A DNA stretch of 64,000 nucleotides from Saitoella complicata NRRL Y-17804 (taxonomy: Eukaryota; Ascomycota; Saitoellomycetes; Saitoellales; Saitoellaceae). Within the stretch, counting starts at the first letter, position 1; each line of letters begins with the position of its first letter. The stretch covers positions 1 to 64,000 of the forward strand of contig NW_017567016.1 in assembly GCF_001661265.1 (NCBI RefSeq). Reading direction: 5' to 3'. Shown here in pieces: positions 42,044 through 51,638 of this stretch. The notes under the pieces are model-generated. The model saw nothing but the letters and a program-made list of their open reading frames with translations, was not told where the DNA came from and did no database searches. The translations under genes and the position numbers were made by a program.

Positions 42044-42375
42044 TGAAGGAATGGAAGAAGGGCCCGAGAGAGGGAAGAAAGACAAGCGATGCTGACGGAA
42101 GATGCGGCACGGATACGGCCTTGAAAAGATGATACCCTGGTCTCTTTTTTCCTTATGAAACTGCTTCTCGTGGGAGGAACGAGTTTTCTCTCATGTATTG
42201 GATTAATATTTAATCGGACATTGATCACAGACAGCCTCATCTCCAGCCTGCATTTCCACCTTGACCTGCATTCCTTGAGGTCCGTATTTTTTCGAACACA
42301 TGCGAATATCCGACAGATCACCGAGATTCATACCTATCACCATCACGTACTGTCTCCACCCACAGCACCTCCCAA
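42044..42375. other. Intergenic, convergent 3' ends
   Basis: About 330 bases between the RHO3 and BCL7-like stop codons. No gene is evident. Confidence 0.45.
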
Positions 42376-43023
42376 TCACATCCCACCACTAGCCTCCATC
42401 CCCAACGGCGGCTCAGGTGCCCCAGATTGCACATCCATCCCCTCACCCGACTCCTCCTCCTCACGACTCCCTACCACTCCCTTTCCATTAACTCCGCCTC
42501 CACCTCCCTCCTGCCCTTCTGGTACCTCTACACTATCAGTCGGTGCCAGGCCTGCGGCAACATCTGCCGCTGCGCCTGCGGGATCGGCTGGGGGAAGGTT
42601 GGGGGTTGAGAGAGAAACGGAGGGGTCGGCGGAGGAATTGCTGTCGGATATGGGTAATCTGTCACCGGCCGCCGTTGGAGGTTGTTCGGGCGCAGGCGTA
42701 GACGCAGGCGTAGACGCTTCAACATCCCCATCTCCCTCAGCATCCATGTCAACATCCATCGCATCCCCGCTCCTATCCTCCTCATCCATTTCGTCCGTAA
42801 CAACCGGAACCCATCTCAACACCTTAAACCCCAACTTAACGTCCCCGTTGCTGTTTTTCTCCTTATCGCTCATATCTGTTACGGGCACGATGGGGCTGAC
42901 CCATTCTCGGCGCCAGTGGATGAGGGGTCCGTCGGGGTCACCGCCGCCGGAGTAAGAGTGGGTTGGGGCTGTGGAGGTTGCGCGGGAGCGGTGGGAGCCT
43001 GAGGGACGGTAGGAGCCGGACAT
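42376..43023 (-). CDS. Possible BCL7-like protein
   Basis: A 215-residue frame. Residues 30-80 carry IHWRREWVSPIVPV and a VKLGFKVLRWVPVVTDE block. The pairing of W..(K/R)xWV with a later KWVPV-like end is the pattern of the BCL7 N-terminal domain, which in animals belongs to the SWI/SNF remodelling complex. The rest is acidic and Gly/Pro/Ser-rich with no fold, also as in BCL7. The resemblance is short, so this is a tentative call. If it is not BCL7-like, it is an unrecognised acidic protein. A tRNA-Gly lies just upstream on the same strand. Confidence 0.5.
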   Translation of the reverse strand: MSGSYRPSGSHRSRATSTAPTHSYSGGGDPDGPLIHWRREWVSPIVPVTDMSDKEKNSNGDVKLGFKVLRWVPVVTDEMDEEDRSGDAMDVDMDAEGDGDVEASTPASTPAPEQPPTAAGDRLPISDSNSSADPSVSLSTPNLPPADPAGAAADVAAGLAPTDSVEVPEGQEGGGGGVNGKGVVGSREEEESGEGMDVQSGAPEPPLGMEASGGM

Positions 43024-43195
43024 TTTGTTTACTTGCTTATAAGGATCCGTGCAATAGCTGGGGGATCAATGGGGTTCTGCGCCTGGTGTTGCTGATGCTG
43101 GGCTGGTGTTGGTTGTTGGTGCTGAGGCTGCGAGCGTAGTGCACGTGCAGAGGACCGCTTCCCACGTTCAAGCAAGCAAAACAGCACAGAGTAAG

Positions 43196-43267
43196 TGCGT
43201 CATCCAGGAATCGAACCAGGAACTAAAGCTTGGAAGGCTTCAATGCTAACCATTACACCAATGACGC
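43196..43267 (-). tRNA. tRNA-Gly (anticodon TCC), second copy
   Basis: The minus strand carries the same 72 bases as the gene at 11512-11583, base for base, including the T-T mismatch in the T stem and anticodon TCC. The flanks differ. It lies in the divergent space between the BCL7-like gene and UFL1. Confidence 0.93.
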
Positions 43268-43405
43268 AGAACTTGTTTGTTTTTCCGTTTTTCCCGTTCT
43301 ATATTCCCCAGCGTGCAGTTCCCGACCCGCCCCCGCCCCCGCCCGACCTGACAAGCACTTTACGCAATTTCGATTTCACCACCTCCAGCTCCAGCAACCA
43401 CCAGG

Positions 43406-45484
43406 ATGTTCGGGCTAACAAGAAAACCGGCGGTGTTCGCCCTCAAGGACGTACAAGCACTCGTCTCCTTCATCGACACGAACAAAGAGTTTCTGCGAAC
43501 CACGACGTCGACAGCTGCCAGGAAGGAATGGATCACGCGCACCAAAGCGACGGAGGAGATCACCGCACTACTTGACCACCAAGGTATGACACCCCCCGAA
43601 CTCGCTCTCACGTGCGTGCGATGGTTGTTGATGGTTACTGGGAGTAGATTCGAGGATATCAATCGACGATATCGCCGCCCATATCAACGTGAGCGCCGAA
43701 GATGCCACAACACGTATCACCGAACTCGAGCTCGAAAGCGCCTACCAACCCGAGACGGGATGGATTAGGATGGGGAGTGTGGTTTTGCCGAGGTTCGTCT
43801 ACCATTGCGCCACATATAACGAAACGAAAGGTTATGGGACGGCTAACGCTGTGGTGAAGACAAGAGCTTACCCGCCTTTCCCAAACCCTCTCCCAATCGC
43901 TCTCCACGAACGGTTGGGTCCGGGTTCGTGAGTGGTGTCGGGAACAGCGAATCAACGCCATCATTTTCGAGCAGATACAATCACAACTCGAGAGTGGGGA
44001 GGAGGGGGGAAACACGTATGTGGGTCCGCAGAAGGAGTTTTTGGTTGAGAGGAGGTGGTTGGAGGAGGAGGAGGGTCGGCTTACGGAAAGTATTCAATTA
44101 CTCACAAGGTACCTTTTACGCTCCTGTCTTCTCATCAGCACGACGTACTAATACCTATATCGTACATAGCCCAACCCCTCTCTCAACCCTCACCACCAAC
44201 ACCACCAACCCCCTAACTCCCCACCTCCTCCCCCCCCTCCTCCGCTCCCCCCGTCTCTCCAACCAAGGAACACTCGATGGCGGTGTCTGGACCCCTACCT
44301 CATACACGCAACACAAACAACGCGAAGCAGTAGAGAGATTCAGACGTGACGGGTACATCTCAAAACACCTCCTTAAAGGATCGGAGCTGAGGGTGGAAGA
44401 GACGGGAGCGATGGGGTTGGCAACGGTATGGGTATCCAGCGCATATATTGCCAACATCGAAGCCCTCGTCGAGGGTATCCACTCGTTCTCCTCAATCACT
44501 GATCTCGTACCTGAACTCGAATGGGAGGATGCGCAAGAGCTACTGACTGGTCACGTATTACCCCGTGTTCCACCGGGAGTCGTGTTTGTCGGTGTCGGAA
44601 AGGGATACGTCGTGCGCCGCGAGTTTTTGGGAAGGGTTGAGGGTGGGTGCACGGCCTTTGCTCTATCTGAAGCTGCGAAGACGAAACCGAAGCCGTTGGC
44701 GAAGAAGAAAAGCGCAGGGGAGGGACAGGGGTTATCACTCCAGACTTTAAAGAAGCACAGCGCAGGGATGCCGGAATTCGCCGACGCCGAGGTTCCGGCG
44801 GTGTTGAGGGAGGAGTTGGTTAGGCGTGTATGGCCGGTTGCTGCGAGGGTGTTTGAGGAGAGGGTTAAGGCTGTATATCTCGATGTTGAAGTCGAATCTG
44901 CGCCTACACCTACCAGTGGATCGGGACCGAAAGCTGCGATGGAAAGGTTACGTGCCAGATGGACGGTATATGCGAATGGACTAAAGGACCTCAAATCACG
45001 AAGCTTGAAGGCGAGTTTGGGGAGGTTTTTGTGTGAGGTGAGTGGAGAGGAGATGGTCAAGGCGGCTACGGATGTGGGTGATAAAAGCGAGCTTAAGTTT
45101 GATGCGGAGGCTGCGAAGAAACTGCTTGAAGAGGGCGATGTTGCTGGGTTCACTTCCCTCTTCTCTGTGAAGGAGAATGCGGAAACCGTGGAGGCGGCTA
45201 AGACGGAGATCTTGCAGAACCTCGGTACACAGCTCTCTGCCGCCACAGACCCGGCACTCGTTCTCCACCTCTCCGTTTTGCTCATACTGGCACGAAACTC
45301 CAAGTCAAATGGAGTCATCAACGCGAGTGGCAAGTTTGTGCCAAAGTTGATCAAAGAGATGGATATGGAGAAGGGTGAGGAGAGGGTGTTGTGTGAGGGG
45401 TTGATGAGGGAGGTTTTGGGGAAGGAGGAGAAGGTTGAGGGAAGAGTTGAGAAGGTGCGGCAGGCTGTGTTTCCCACGGTCTGA
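43406..45484 (+). CDS. UFL1: E3 UFM1-protein ligase UFL1
   Basis: Scaffold-type ligase that moves UFM1 to ER-docked ribosomes and other targets. Exons are approximately 43406..43583, 43648..43792, 43860..44108 and 44170..45484 (628 residues). Matches to animal UFL1 include the winged-helix series ISIDDIAAHINVSAEDATTR, LTRLSQTLSQSLSTNGWV with VREWCREQ, and GVWTPTSYTQHKQREAVERF with RRDGYISK. These parallel the YLDRLAEEVNDKL and [20 protein letters not shown] regions of the animal protein. The C-terminal helical part is present, and the length is shorter than the human 794. Intron 2 has a weak donor GTTCGT and a GAAG acceptor, chosen because it alone restores phase. Other junctions are ordinary. 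Confidence 0.8.
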
Positions 45485-45633
45485 AGGAATAACGCGCGCG
45501 CACCTCGGCAGATTTCCCGCCAACTGCCGATTGCGCAATTCGATGGCGCGATTAATTCCAAACACCCGCCACTTGCAACACCAGAAACAACGAGCAATTG
45601 CACAATCCCGAATCCTCCCACTTCACGCCCTCA

Positions 45634-45640
45634 TATAAAA
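45634..45640 (+). promoter_or_regulatory. Likely TATA box of the PAPS reductase gene
   Basis: TATAAAA about 60 bases before the start codon. It is followed by CT-rich sequence (CACTCGCTCTCTCTCTG), a common fungal core-promoter layout. Confidence 0.4.
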
Positions 45641-45699
45641 GGATCACTCGCTCTCTCTCTGACCCACAAATACAACCTTCCAGCATACTCAATTGCATC

Positions 45700-46575
45700 A
45701 TGACCAAGGATCTGTCTTCTCGTTCTTCCGAATCGGGTGATTCTGCCTTGGGCGACTCCCTCGAATCCCTCCCTCCCGTCATCTTCACCCCCTCTCACCT
45801 CGCTCACATCAACGCCCGCCTCAACTCCTGCACACCCCAGCAAATCCTCGAATGGGCCATCGTCACCATCCCCAACCTCTACCAAACAACCGCATTCGGC
45901 CTGACTGGATTGGCTACCATCGACATGTTATCCAAGCTTCCGATTACGCAGGAAAACCCGGTCCCGTTGATTTTCATCGACACCCTCCACCACTTCCAAG
46001 AAACCCTCGATCTCGTGGATCGCGTGAGGGCGAAATACCCGAATGTCCCCTTACACGTCTACACCCCCGAAAACACCCCCACCGCCGCCGCCTTCACAGC
46101 ACTCCACGGCGATAAACTCTGGGAACGCGATGAACCCCTCTACGACTACCTCGTCAAAGTCGAACCCGCCCGCCGCGCATACGCCGACCTAAACGTCCGC
46201 GCAGTCCTAACCGGTCGTCGCCGTTCCCAAGGCGCAGACCGCTCCTCCCTCCCCATCATCGAACTCGACGAAACCGGCCTCATCAAAATAAACCCCCTCG
46301 CATCCCTCTCCTTCGCCGACGTCAAAGCATATATCGACGCCAACGCCGTGCCATATAACGCTTTGTTGGATCAGGGATATAAGAGTGTTGGGGATTGGCA
46401 TTCGACTGTTGTGCCGAGGGAGGGGGAGAGTGAGAGGGCGGGACGGTGGGCGGGGAAGGAGAAGACTGAGTGTGGCCTTCACGCGGATTATTTTAAGATG
46501 AAGGCGGAGGCGAAGAGGAAGTTGTTGGAGGCGAAGGCTGCTGCTGAGGGTATCCAGGGGGTGAAAGGAGTATAG
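45700..46575 (+). CDS. MET16: Phosphoadenylyl-sulfate (PAPS) reductase
   Basis: Thioredoxin-dependent reduction of PAPS to sulfite in sulfate assimilation, cytosolic. The family core is visible: IPNLYQTTAFGLTGLATIDM (phosphate loop), IFIDTLHHFQETLDLVDRV, HVYTPENTPTAAAF, VRAVLTGRRRSQGADRSSLP, and the active-site Cys in KTECGLH at about C258. The ATG at 45700 (291 residues) follows a TATAAAA at about -60. The upstream in-frame ATG would add only unrelated sequence. It works with the siroheme synthase at 35-37 kb, which makes the sulfite reductase cofactor. Confidence 0.94.
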   Translation: MTKDLSSRSSESGDSALGDSLESLPPVIFTPSHLAHINARLNSCTPQQILEWAIVTIPNLYQTTAFGLTGLATIDMLSKLPITQENPVPLIFIDTLHHFQETLDLVDRVRAKYPNVPLHVYTPENTPTAAAFTALHGDKLWERDEPLYDYLVKVEPARRAYADLNVRAVLTGRRRSQGADRSSLPIIELDETGLIKINPLASLSFADVKAYIDANAVPYNALLDQGYKSVGDWHSTVVPREGESERAGRWAGKEKTECGLHADYFKMKAEAKRKLLEAKAAAEGIQGVKGV

Positions 46576-47966
46576 AAAATGTGTTGCTTGGGGTTCCGGC
46601 GTTTTGTTTCGTTTCGTTTATTCTTTTACATGGCCATGGGGGTGTACGTACGCGTATCCTGACGGGACGGTCTAATCATCATCATCATAAGTTGTCGCTT
46701 GAATGGCGACGCAATAGAATTATTTTCTTCTACGATCCACCGGTTTCTACGCTGGGATGTGTCCTGTTGGGGCCGTAGCGGAGTTGTGCACATAGAGTTT
46801 CCCACGCACGACAATGGTCCGCGCGGCCACAACCACAACCATACCCTTGTCGGCGGCAATTAGTTAACTGTTGGTATTTGCGAGGGATGAGACGCTGCTG
46901 GACGACGACGACGGTTCGCAATGCAACGGGTTTGTGACGGAGCCGGGTTGCGTTCGCTCCCCATCACCAGATCGAATGAAGCAAACCTGCCGACCTCATC
47001 ATTCACACCATCCCCGTTCACGACAGTTTCTACGAATATAAGCTATGAACTTTCAAACTCCCTTGGCAGCAACATCCGCTTATTTCAACGGCTGCTACTA
47101 CTAAGGAACTCAGAGAGCATCCCCGCCCGTGCTTTCCAGCATCTGGACTCGGCCAAGACGAAAGAGTGTCTGGCCTGCTGAAGACTTGTCACTGTACCAC
47201 TGTCCACCTTTCAGAACCTTCTCCCACAGAATATCGCCATGACGATACCCGCCATGGTTTTGGCGCTGAGGACTTGTCATGACTCATTGCGGGGCACACA
47301 AACCAAACAACAAACTTGCCGGGCATATGGGCCCTAAACGTTTTGGACTCGTTTGTTGAGGCGGTGCGGGTACCTGGTTAGGTAGTGTGTGGACACGGTG
47401 TTCGTCAACGCTGAGTGCCCAAGAGAGACCCATGACAGGTACTGCCTTGCCATTGAGGACATGGCGCAATAATCACACTGTACAGCCACAACTTACCGCG
47501 CTTTTGAGGTGCGGACTTAGAAGCGGCTCATCAGTGCAGTATGGCCTTGGGACTTGAGCCATTACAGCTCCTGAGGCAGGACGAGTTTCATGGAGGTGTT
47601 CCTCATCCAGCCCATACCCCTTCACTGACTTTCTTCCTCCACCCGCCCAGTACGCCGTACCCATAGGCACCGTACATAAGCAGTGATCCGTCCCAGGACC
47701 GTAGGCTATTGAGTGGTACGACGTGCACTGAGCAACATTGACCATCTTCTCAGCCTCAGAACTGGGTCGGACGTTCCACCCACAATTGCTGCGGTGGTGG
47801 GGTTGATGTTCCTCCACCTGTTATGCCGCAACAATCTTGTCAGTGTATCCCCGCGCAAGGGCCTTAACGGACTTCTTGCGTGCGGGTGTAGTCCCTGTAC
47901 AGCACCATTACTAACCCACCCACCATCCACCCACACTCCTAACACCCTTCCTCCTCATCCTCGCCC
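46576..47966. other. Gene-poor stretch
   Basis: About 1.4 kb after PAPS reductase. Several open frames of 60-115 codons overlap on the minus strand (for example 47473-47817 and 47706-47945), none with a recognisable domain or clean start. Nothing else is seen. Confidence 0.5.
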
Positions 47967-48779
47967 TCAGAACTTTCCCGCGGTACACTCGACTGCAGAA
48001 CAGCTAGTCATCCACTCAGTGGGGAGTTCGGGGAGCTCCTCTTCATCTTCGTCTAAAACGAAGAAGGATGAGAGGGTGGTAACAGCAGGGGTAGAGTCCT
48101 CAGTGATGTCCAAATACATATGAGAAATAGACTCCTGGCCCATGCCATGGTGTATACAGACGTCAAAGTGACGCCTCTCGTTAAAAACGGCGCCAAAATA
48201 CCCATGGGTGGAGCTTTCATAGATTTTGGTCTTCAGAGAACCCAAAGACGGCGCATTTATGGGCGCGTAGAAGTTGCCCAGCTCGACGGACTCGGCGGAT
48301 GGGCTCAAGCTGCGACGTTCAGCAGTGAAGATTGACTCTTCATTGCTAAACTCTTCTTCTTCTTCATCACTCTCAAGGATGAAGTTGAGCTCGCTGCTGA
48401 ACATGCCACAGCGGCCAGCATACCAAAAGGCAGGGCCACTGCAAGCCTTGTCGACAGGGGCGTCAAGCTCTTCTTCATCCAAGGGAGCATTCATCTCATA
48501 AATGGTCTTTTCTGTGTCGCGAACATCCTCTTCCTTGACTTCTTCCTCAGCACACTCTTCATCTGCGTCAACAGACCGGGCAACAACAGCACAGACCCGC
48601 GTAACATGAGCTCTCTTTTGAACAGTCACTTGCTCCCTGACCAAGAGCTGGGCTTCAAGGTCATCAAGGCGGCTGCGCTCAGTGAGCGCATAGGCAAGAA
48701 CAGCCTGTGCAAAAGAGGATACTCCGTTAAGAGCAACAGAGGAGATGAGGGTAGTGAGCTTGATCAAGGTAGTGAACAT
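47967..48779 (-). CDS. Orphan acidic protein with N-terminal hydrophobic segment
   Basis: An uninterrupted 270-residue frame. Residues 4-32 are hydrophobic (LIKLTTLISSVALNGVSSFA) and read as a signal peptide or anchor. The rest is strongly acidic, with EECAEEEVKEEDV, LESDEEEEEFSNEES and LDEDEEELPELP. A central block FWYAGRCGMFSSELNFILE holds aromatic and cysteine residues, and CIHHGMGQESISH lies further on. I recognise no family. It may be secreted or vacuolar. Support is the length, the single clean frame and the ordered composition. It is isolated in a gene-poor stretch of about 3.5 kb. Confidence 0.5.
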   Translation of the reverse strand: MFTTLIKLTTLISSVALNGVSSFAQAVLAYALTERSRLDDLEAQLLVREQVTVQKRAHVTRVCAVVARSVDADEECAEEEVKEEDVRDTEKTIYEMNAPLDEEELDAPVDKACSGPAFWYAGRCGMFSSELNFILESDEEEEEFSNEESIFTAERRSLSPSAESVELGNFYAPINAPSLGSLKTKIYESSTHGYFGAVFNERRHFDVCIHHGMGQESISHMYLDITEDSTPAVTTLSSFFVLDEDEEELPELPTEWMTSCSAVECTAGKF

Positions 48780-50063
48780 TTTGTAGAAGGTTTTGGTAGT
48801 GTTGTTGGAAGTTTTGGGTAACCTGTGCTGTTAGACAAGTAGGTAAAGGACGAAATTCTCTGGGAGAGCTCAAGGCGAGGCAAAATCTTCACTCTGGGCT
48901 AACTCGGGCTAAATCGTTAGCTTCGAAGTGATTGGCAACCATCATTCTGCTCATAAGCAGCTCGACCGTATCCGGTGGATTTTGGGCGGCCGGCGCGAGG
49001 CCCAGCTGCTCCGCGCTAGTGCACTCTGTCCCGATGCGGTAGAACCCAGGCGGGGTATCCCTGACGGCTTCCTAATGGGACAAAAGAGATACAAAGTCGA
49101 TCCAAATATCTTGAAAGTATGACAGAAGTTGCCCTATACTTGTGTCGCGATGCGTCTGCGTAAGGCGTCAGCTTCGAGCGGGCCGTGGAGACGAAGGCTC
49201 CAGAACTCCGCAACTGATAATATGGATAGTTCTCATTCGATAGAATTTTTTCAATGGAACCAAAACTGAGGACACACTTCCTGATGGCGAACGGTCATAG
49301 CACGATCGCACTTTGCCTGTTGCGTCTGAGTCGCTATGCGAAAATTGATGTTGCCGTGGGAATAAGCTGTCACTGAGCCGGAGGTGTTGAATACGGGATC
49401 CGATATCGGCCACATGGTTTAGTGCTCCAGACGGACAAGGAGCCAACGGGCTTATGTTCATTTGTGGCCTGGTACAACAGAAGCTCCCTTTAATGCCTTT
49501 ACGAGGTTACTGGACGAGATCTCCAACCGCGCGATAGAATACTACTGAGCTCGTCGATCAAGGCGTGATGGAAAAACTCGCCTTATATTTTGGAAGAGAC
49601 AAAACCTATGCCCCCGTATTAGTACGCTCAATGCCGTAGCATCCAGTCAGGTCATACCACAACCCTACTGGGTCAAATTCTCAGTGCGTTCTTCAGCGTG
49701 CAACGAGAATAACCCTCCACCATGGGTTGGAAGCAGTTTTGGCCCTCGTCTTCTGACACGGTAGCGTTACAAGGCAAACTTTCATACGTAAAGCGAGGCC
49801 AATATCTAGGAACATGGAAATGCTGTAGTCGCCTCATGAGCTCAACTAATGCCCCACATATTACTGACATCTATAGTTCGAGTATGAGTTGATAAGATGG
49901 AAGCCTTCCATCGCCGAAATATTTGAAAATTAATAGGCCTGGATGTCTGCTAATGAACCTGGAGCTATTTGATGCAGATGCAACCATATATTGGGTATGA
50001 GCGATATCCATCCCTCTTCTGAATTCCCTTTCCGCCTCAATACACCGCCGAACTCACATATCA
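48780..50063. other. Gene-poor, AT-richer stretch
   Basis: About 1.3 kb with more A/T than the flanks, notably 49080-49980. Short frames only; no domain, tRNA or terminal repeats of a transposon. It may be decayed intergenic DNA. Confidence 0.5.
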
Positions 50064-51484
50064 TCACTCCCATCCGCTCCCACCCAACCCACTATCCACA
50101 GCCACCTCCTCCACCTCCACGTCTACCTCGCCCGATATCTCATCCTCCTCCTCCTCGCTCTCACCAGCCTCATAAGAGGTCAACGCACCTTCCTTCTCCA
50201 TTTTCTCAAAGAACTCGAAATAGAAGGGGAGTGCAGCAGCGACGACTTCGTCCATGAACCGACACTCTGCAGAGAACGTCACACATCCGAACCCTGCCTT
50301 TCCAGCTGCATAGTTGCTTACTTTTTCCGTCGAAGAATCTTGGTCGTCCAGGGCTTGTTCGTAGTTTACTGCACGATTTGCCATGAACCACCGGAATGCC
50401 TTATTATTCGTATCAGCTGCCGTATGCTGAGTTTTGGCTAAGCCCAACGCAGTTAAATGATCCGCCCAGTCGTTCCCTGTTTTCCCAAAAGTTAGTGCCC
50501 AAGCAAGAGAGAAGAAAAGAAGCGGGGGAGAGAGGGCGTACAATTAGCGTCAAAATATGACACGGCACACTCTGTCCCAAACAGATGCGCCAAAACGACA
50601 ACTTTCGCGGCCGGCGCTGGCTTGATCACCTCTTCCATCACATATCTGAAGTGTTCCTGAGGCGTTGCATTCCCAGGGATCGTCTCCGTTCGCGAACCAA
50701 AAGACCGTGTTTCGAAAAGGCGCTATATCAAATCATCAGCACCCTGCCAGCAGGATACGTAAGGGGAGAGGGGCGGAAGACGTGGAACGTACCATGGCTC
50801 GTTTCTGTGAGGGTACATAGAACAACTCGCCGGCATTGCAGATCACGACTGAGTACCTCGCTTCCTGAGCCCGACGGACGGAATCTTCCATGGAACCCGC
50901 CTATGCAGCACGCCTTGTTAGCACCCATACCCCTGCAAAGCATACCTTCGCAGGCGGGGAAGGAGAACAGACATGCAAAGTCCACGTCGTCAAAACCCTA
51001 TCTCCCCAAACCCCAAGACGGCTCCCATCCGGCATAAACACCACCACCCTCTTTGCATTGGTTCTCAAATCGGACGAGACGAGGATCTGTAAGCACCTGT
51101 CGTCAGATCTCTGAGAGAGTTCAAGGATTACAGGGAGCTTACCTCCGTATGCGGTTCATCTTCTTTAGTACCTAAAGGGATACGAAGGCGCTCCATGCCC
51201 AACTTCTGGAGTCTCTCATCGACGATGTCGTAAACGCACTCTATATATACCGCGTCAGTACACCGCGCTCCCTTTCTCTCCATAATTTATGACAGAGACA
51301 TACTCATTACAGCGACCTTATGCGCCTCATTATACCCAAAATCATTTCGCTGAAAATACTCATACGGTAACTCCGGGTTCTTGATTCGTCGTAGCTCATC
51401 GTTGGGTGTGACGCGGAGGCCAAGTTCGGCGAGGCTGGAGGGGATGATGAAGGGTTCTCGGACCTTAGGCTTCTTGCGGAACAT
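50064..51484 (-). CDS. Arb2-domain protein (FAM172/ARB2-like), six exons
   Basis: Exons are 51484..51304, 51240..51143, 51086..50946, 50900..50793, 50722..50542 and 50476..50064 (373 residues, all phases consistent). The order of motifs matches FAM172A/Arb2: RLRIPLGTKEDEPHTEIL, RVVVFMPDGSRLGVWGDRVL (the KLMVLIHGSG strand), ARYSVVICNAGE, and NATPQEHFRYVMEEVI. The alpha/beta-hydrolase elbow follows, reading VVVLAHLFGTECAV. The usual Ser of HSYGG is replaced, so hydrolase activity is unlikely. In fission yeast Arb2 is part of the Argonaute chaperone complex, and FAM172A binds AGO2 and chromatin factors. The acidic C-terminus resembles the animal protein's tail only loosely. Function here is inferred. 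Confidence 0.8.
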
Positions 51485-51638
51485 TCTGATTGACAAAACA
51501 GACAGAGAGGACGGTGGTGAGGTTGGACGTGTCGTGAGTGGATCAAAAGGGTGTGGAGTGCGTAAATTAAGGGGTCGTGTGAACATTGAACCAGTTAAAC
51601 GATTCTCATGTATCATAAACCCAGCTCTTCCTTCTCTC

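Noticed and set aside
47473-47945. Two overlapping minus-strand frames (114 and 79 codons) as genes
   Set aside because: Neither has a recognisable domain, and they overlap in different frames. I could not find splice sites joining them.
48780-50063. A transposon or viral remnant in the AT-richer stretch
   Set aside because: I looked for terminal repeats, target duplications and transposase or polymerase motifs and saw none.
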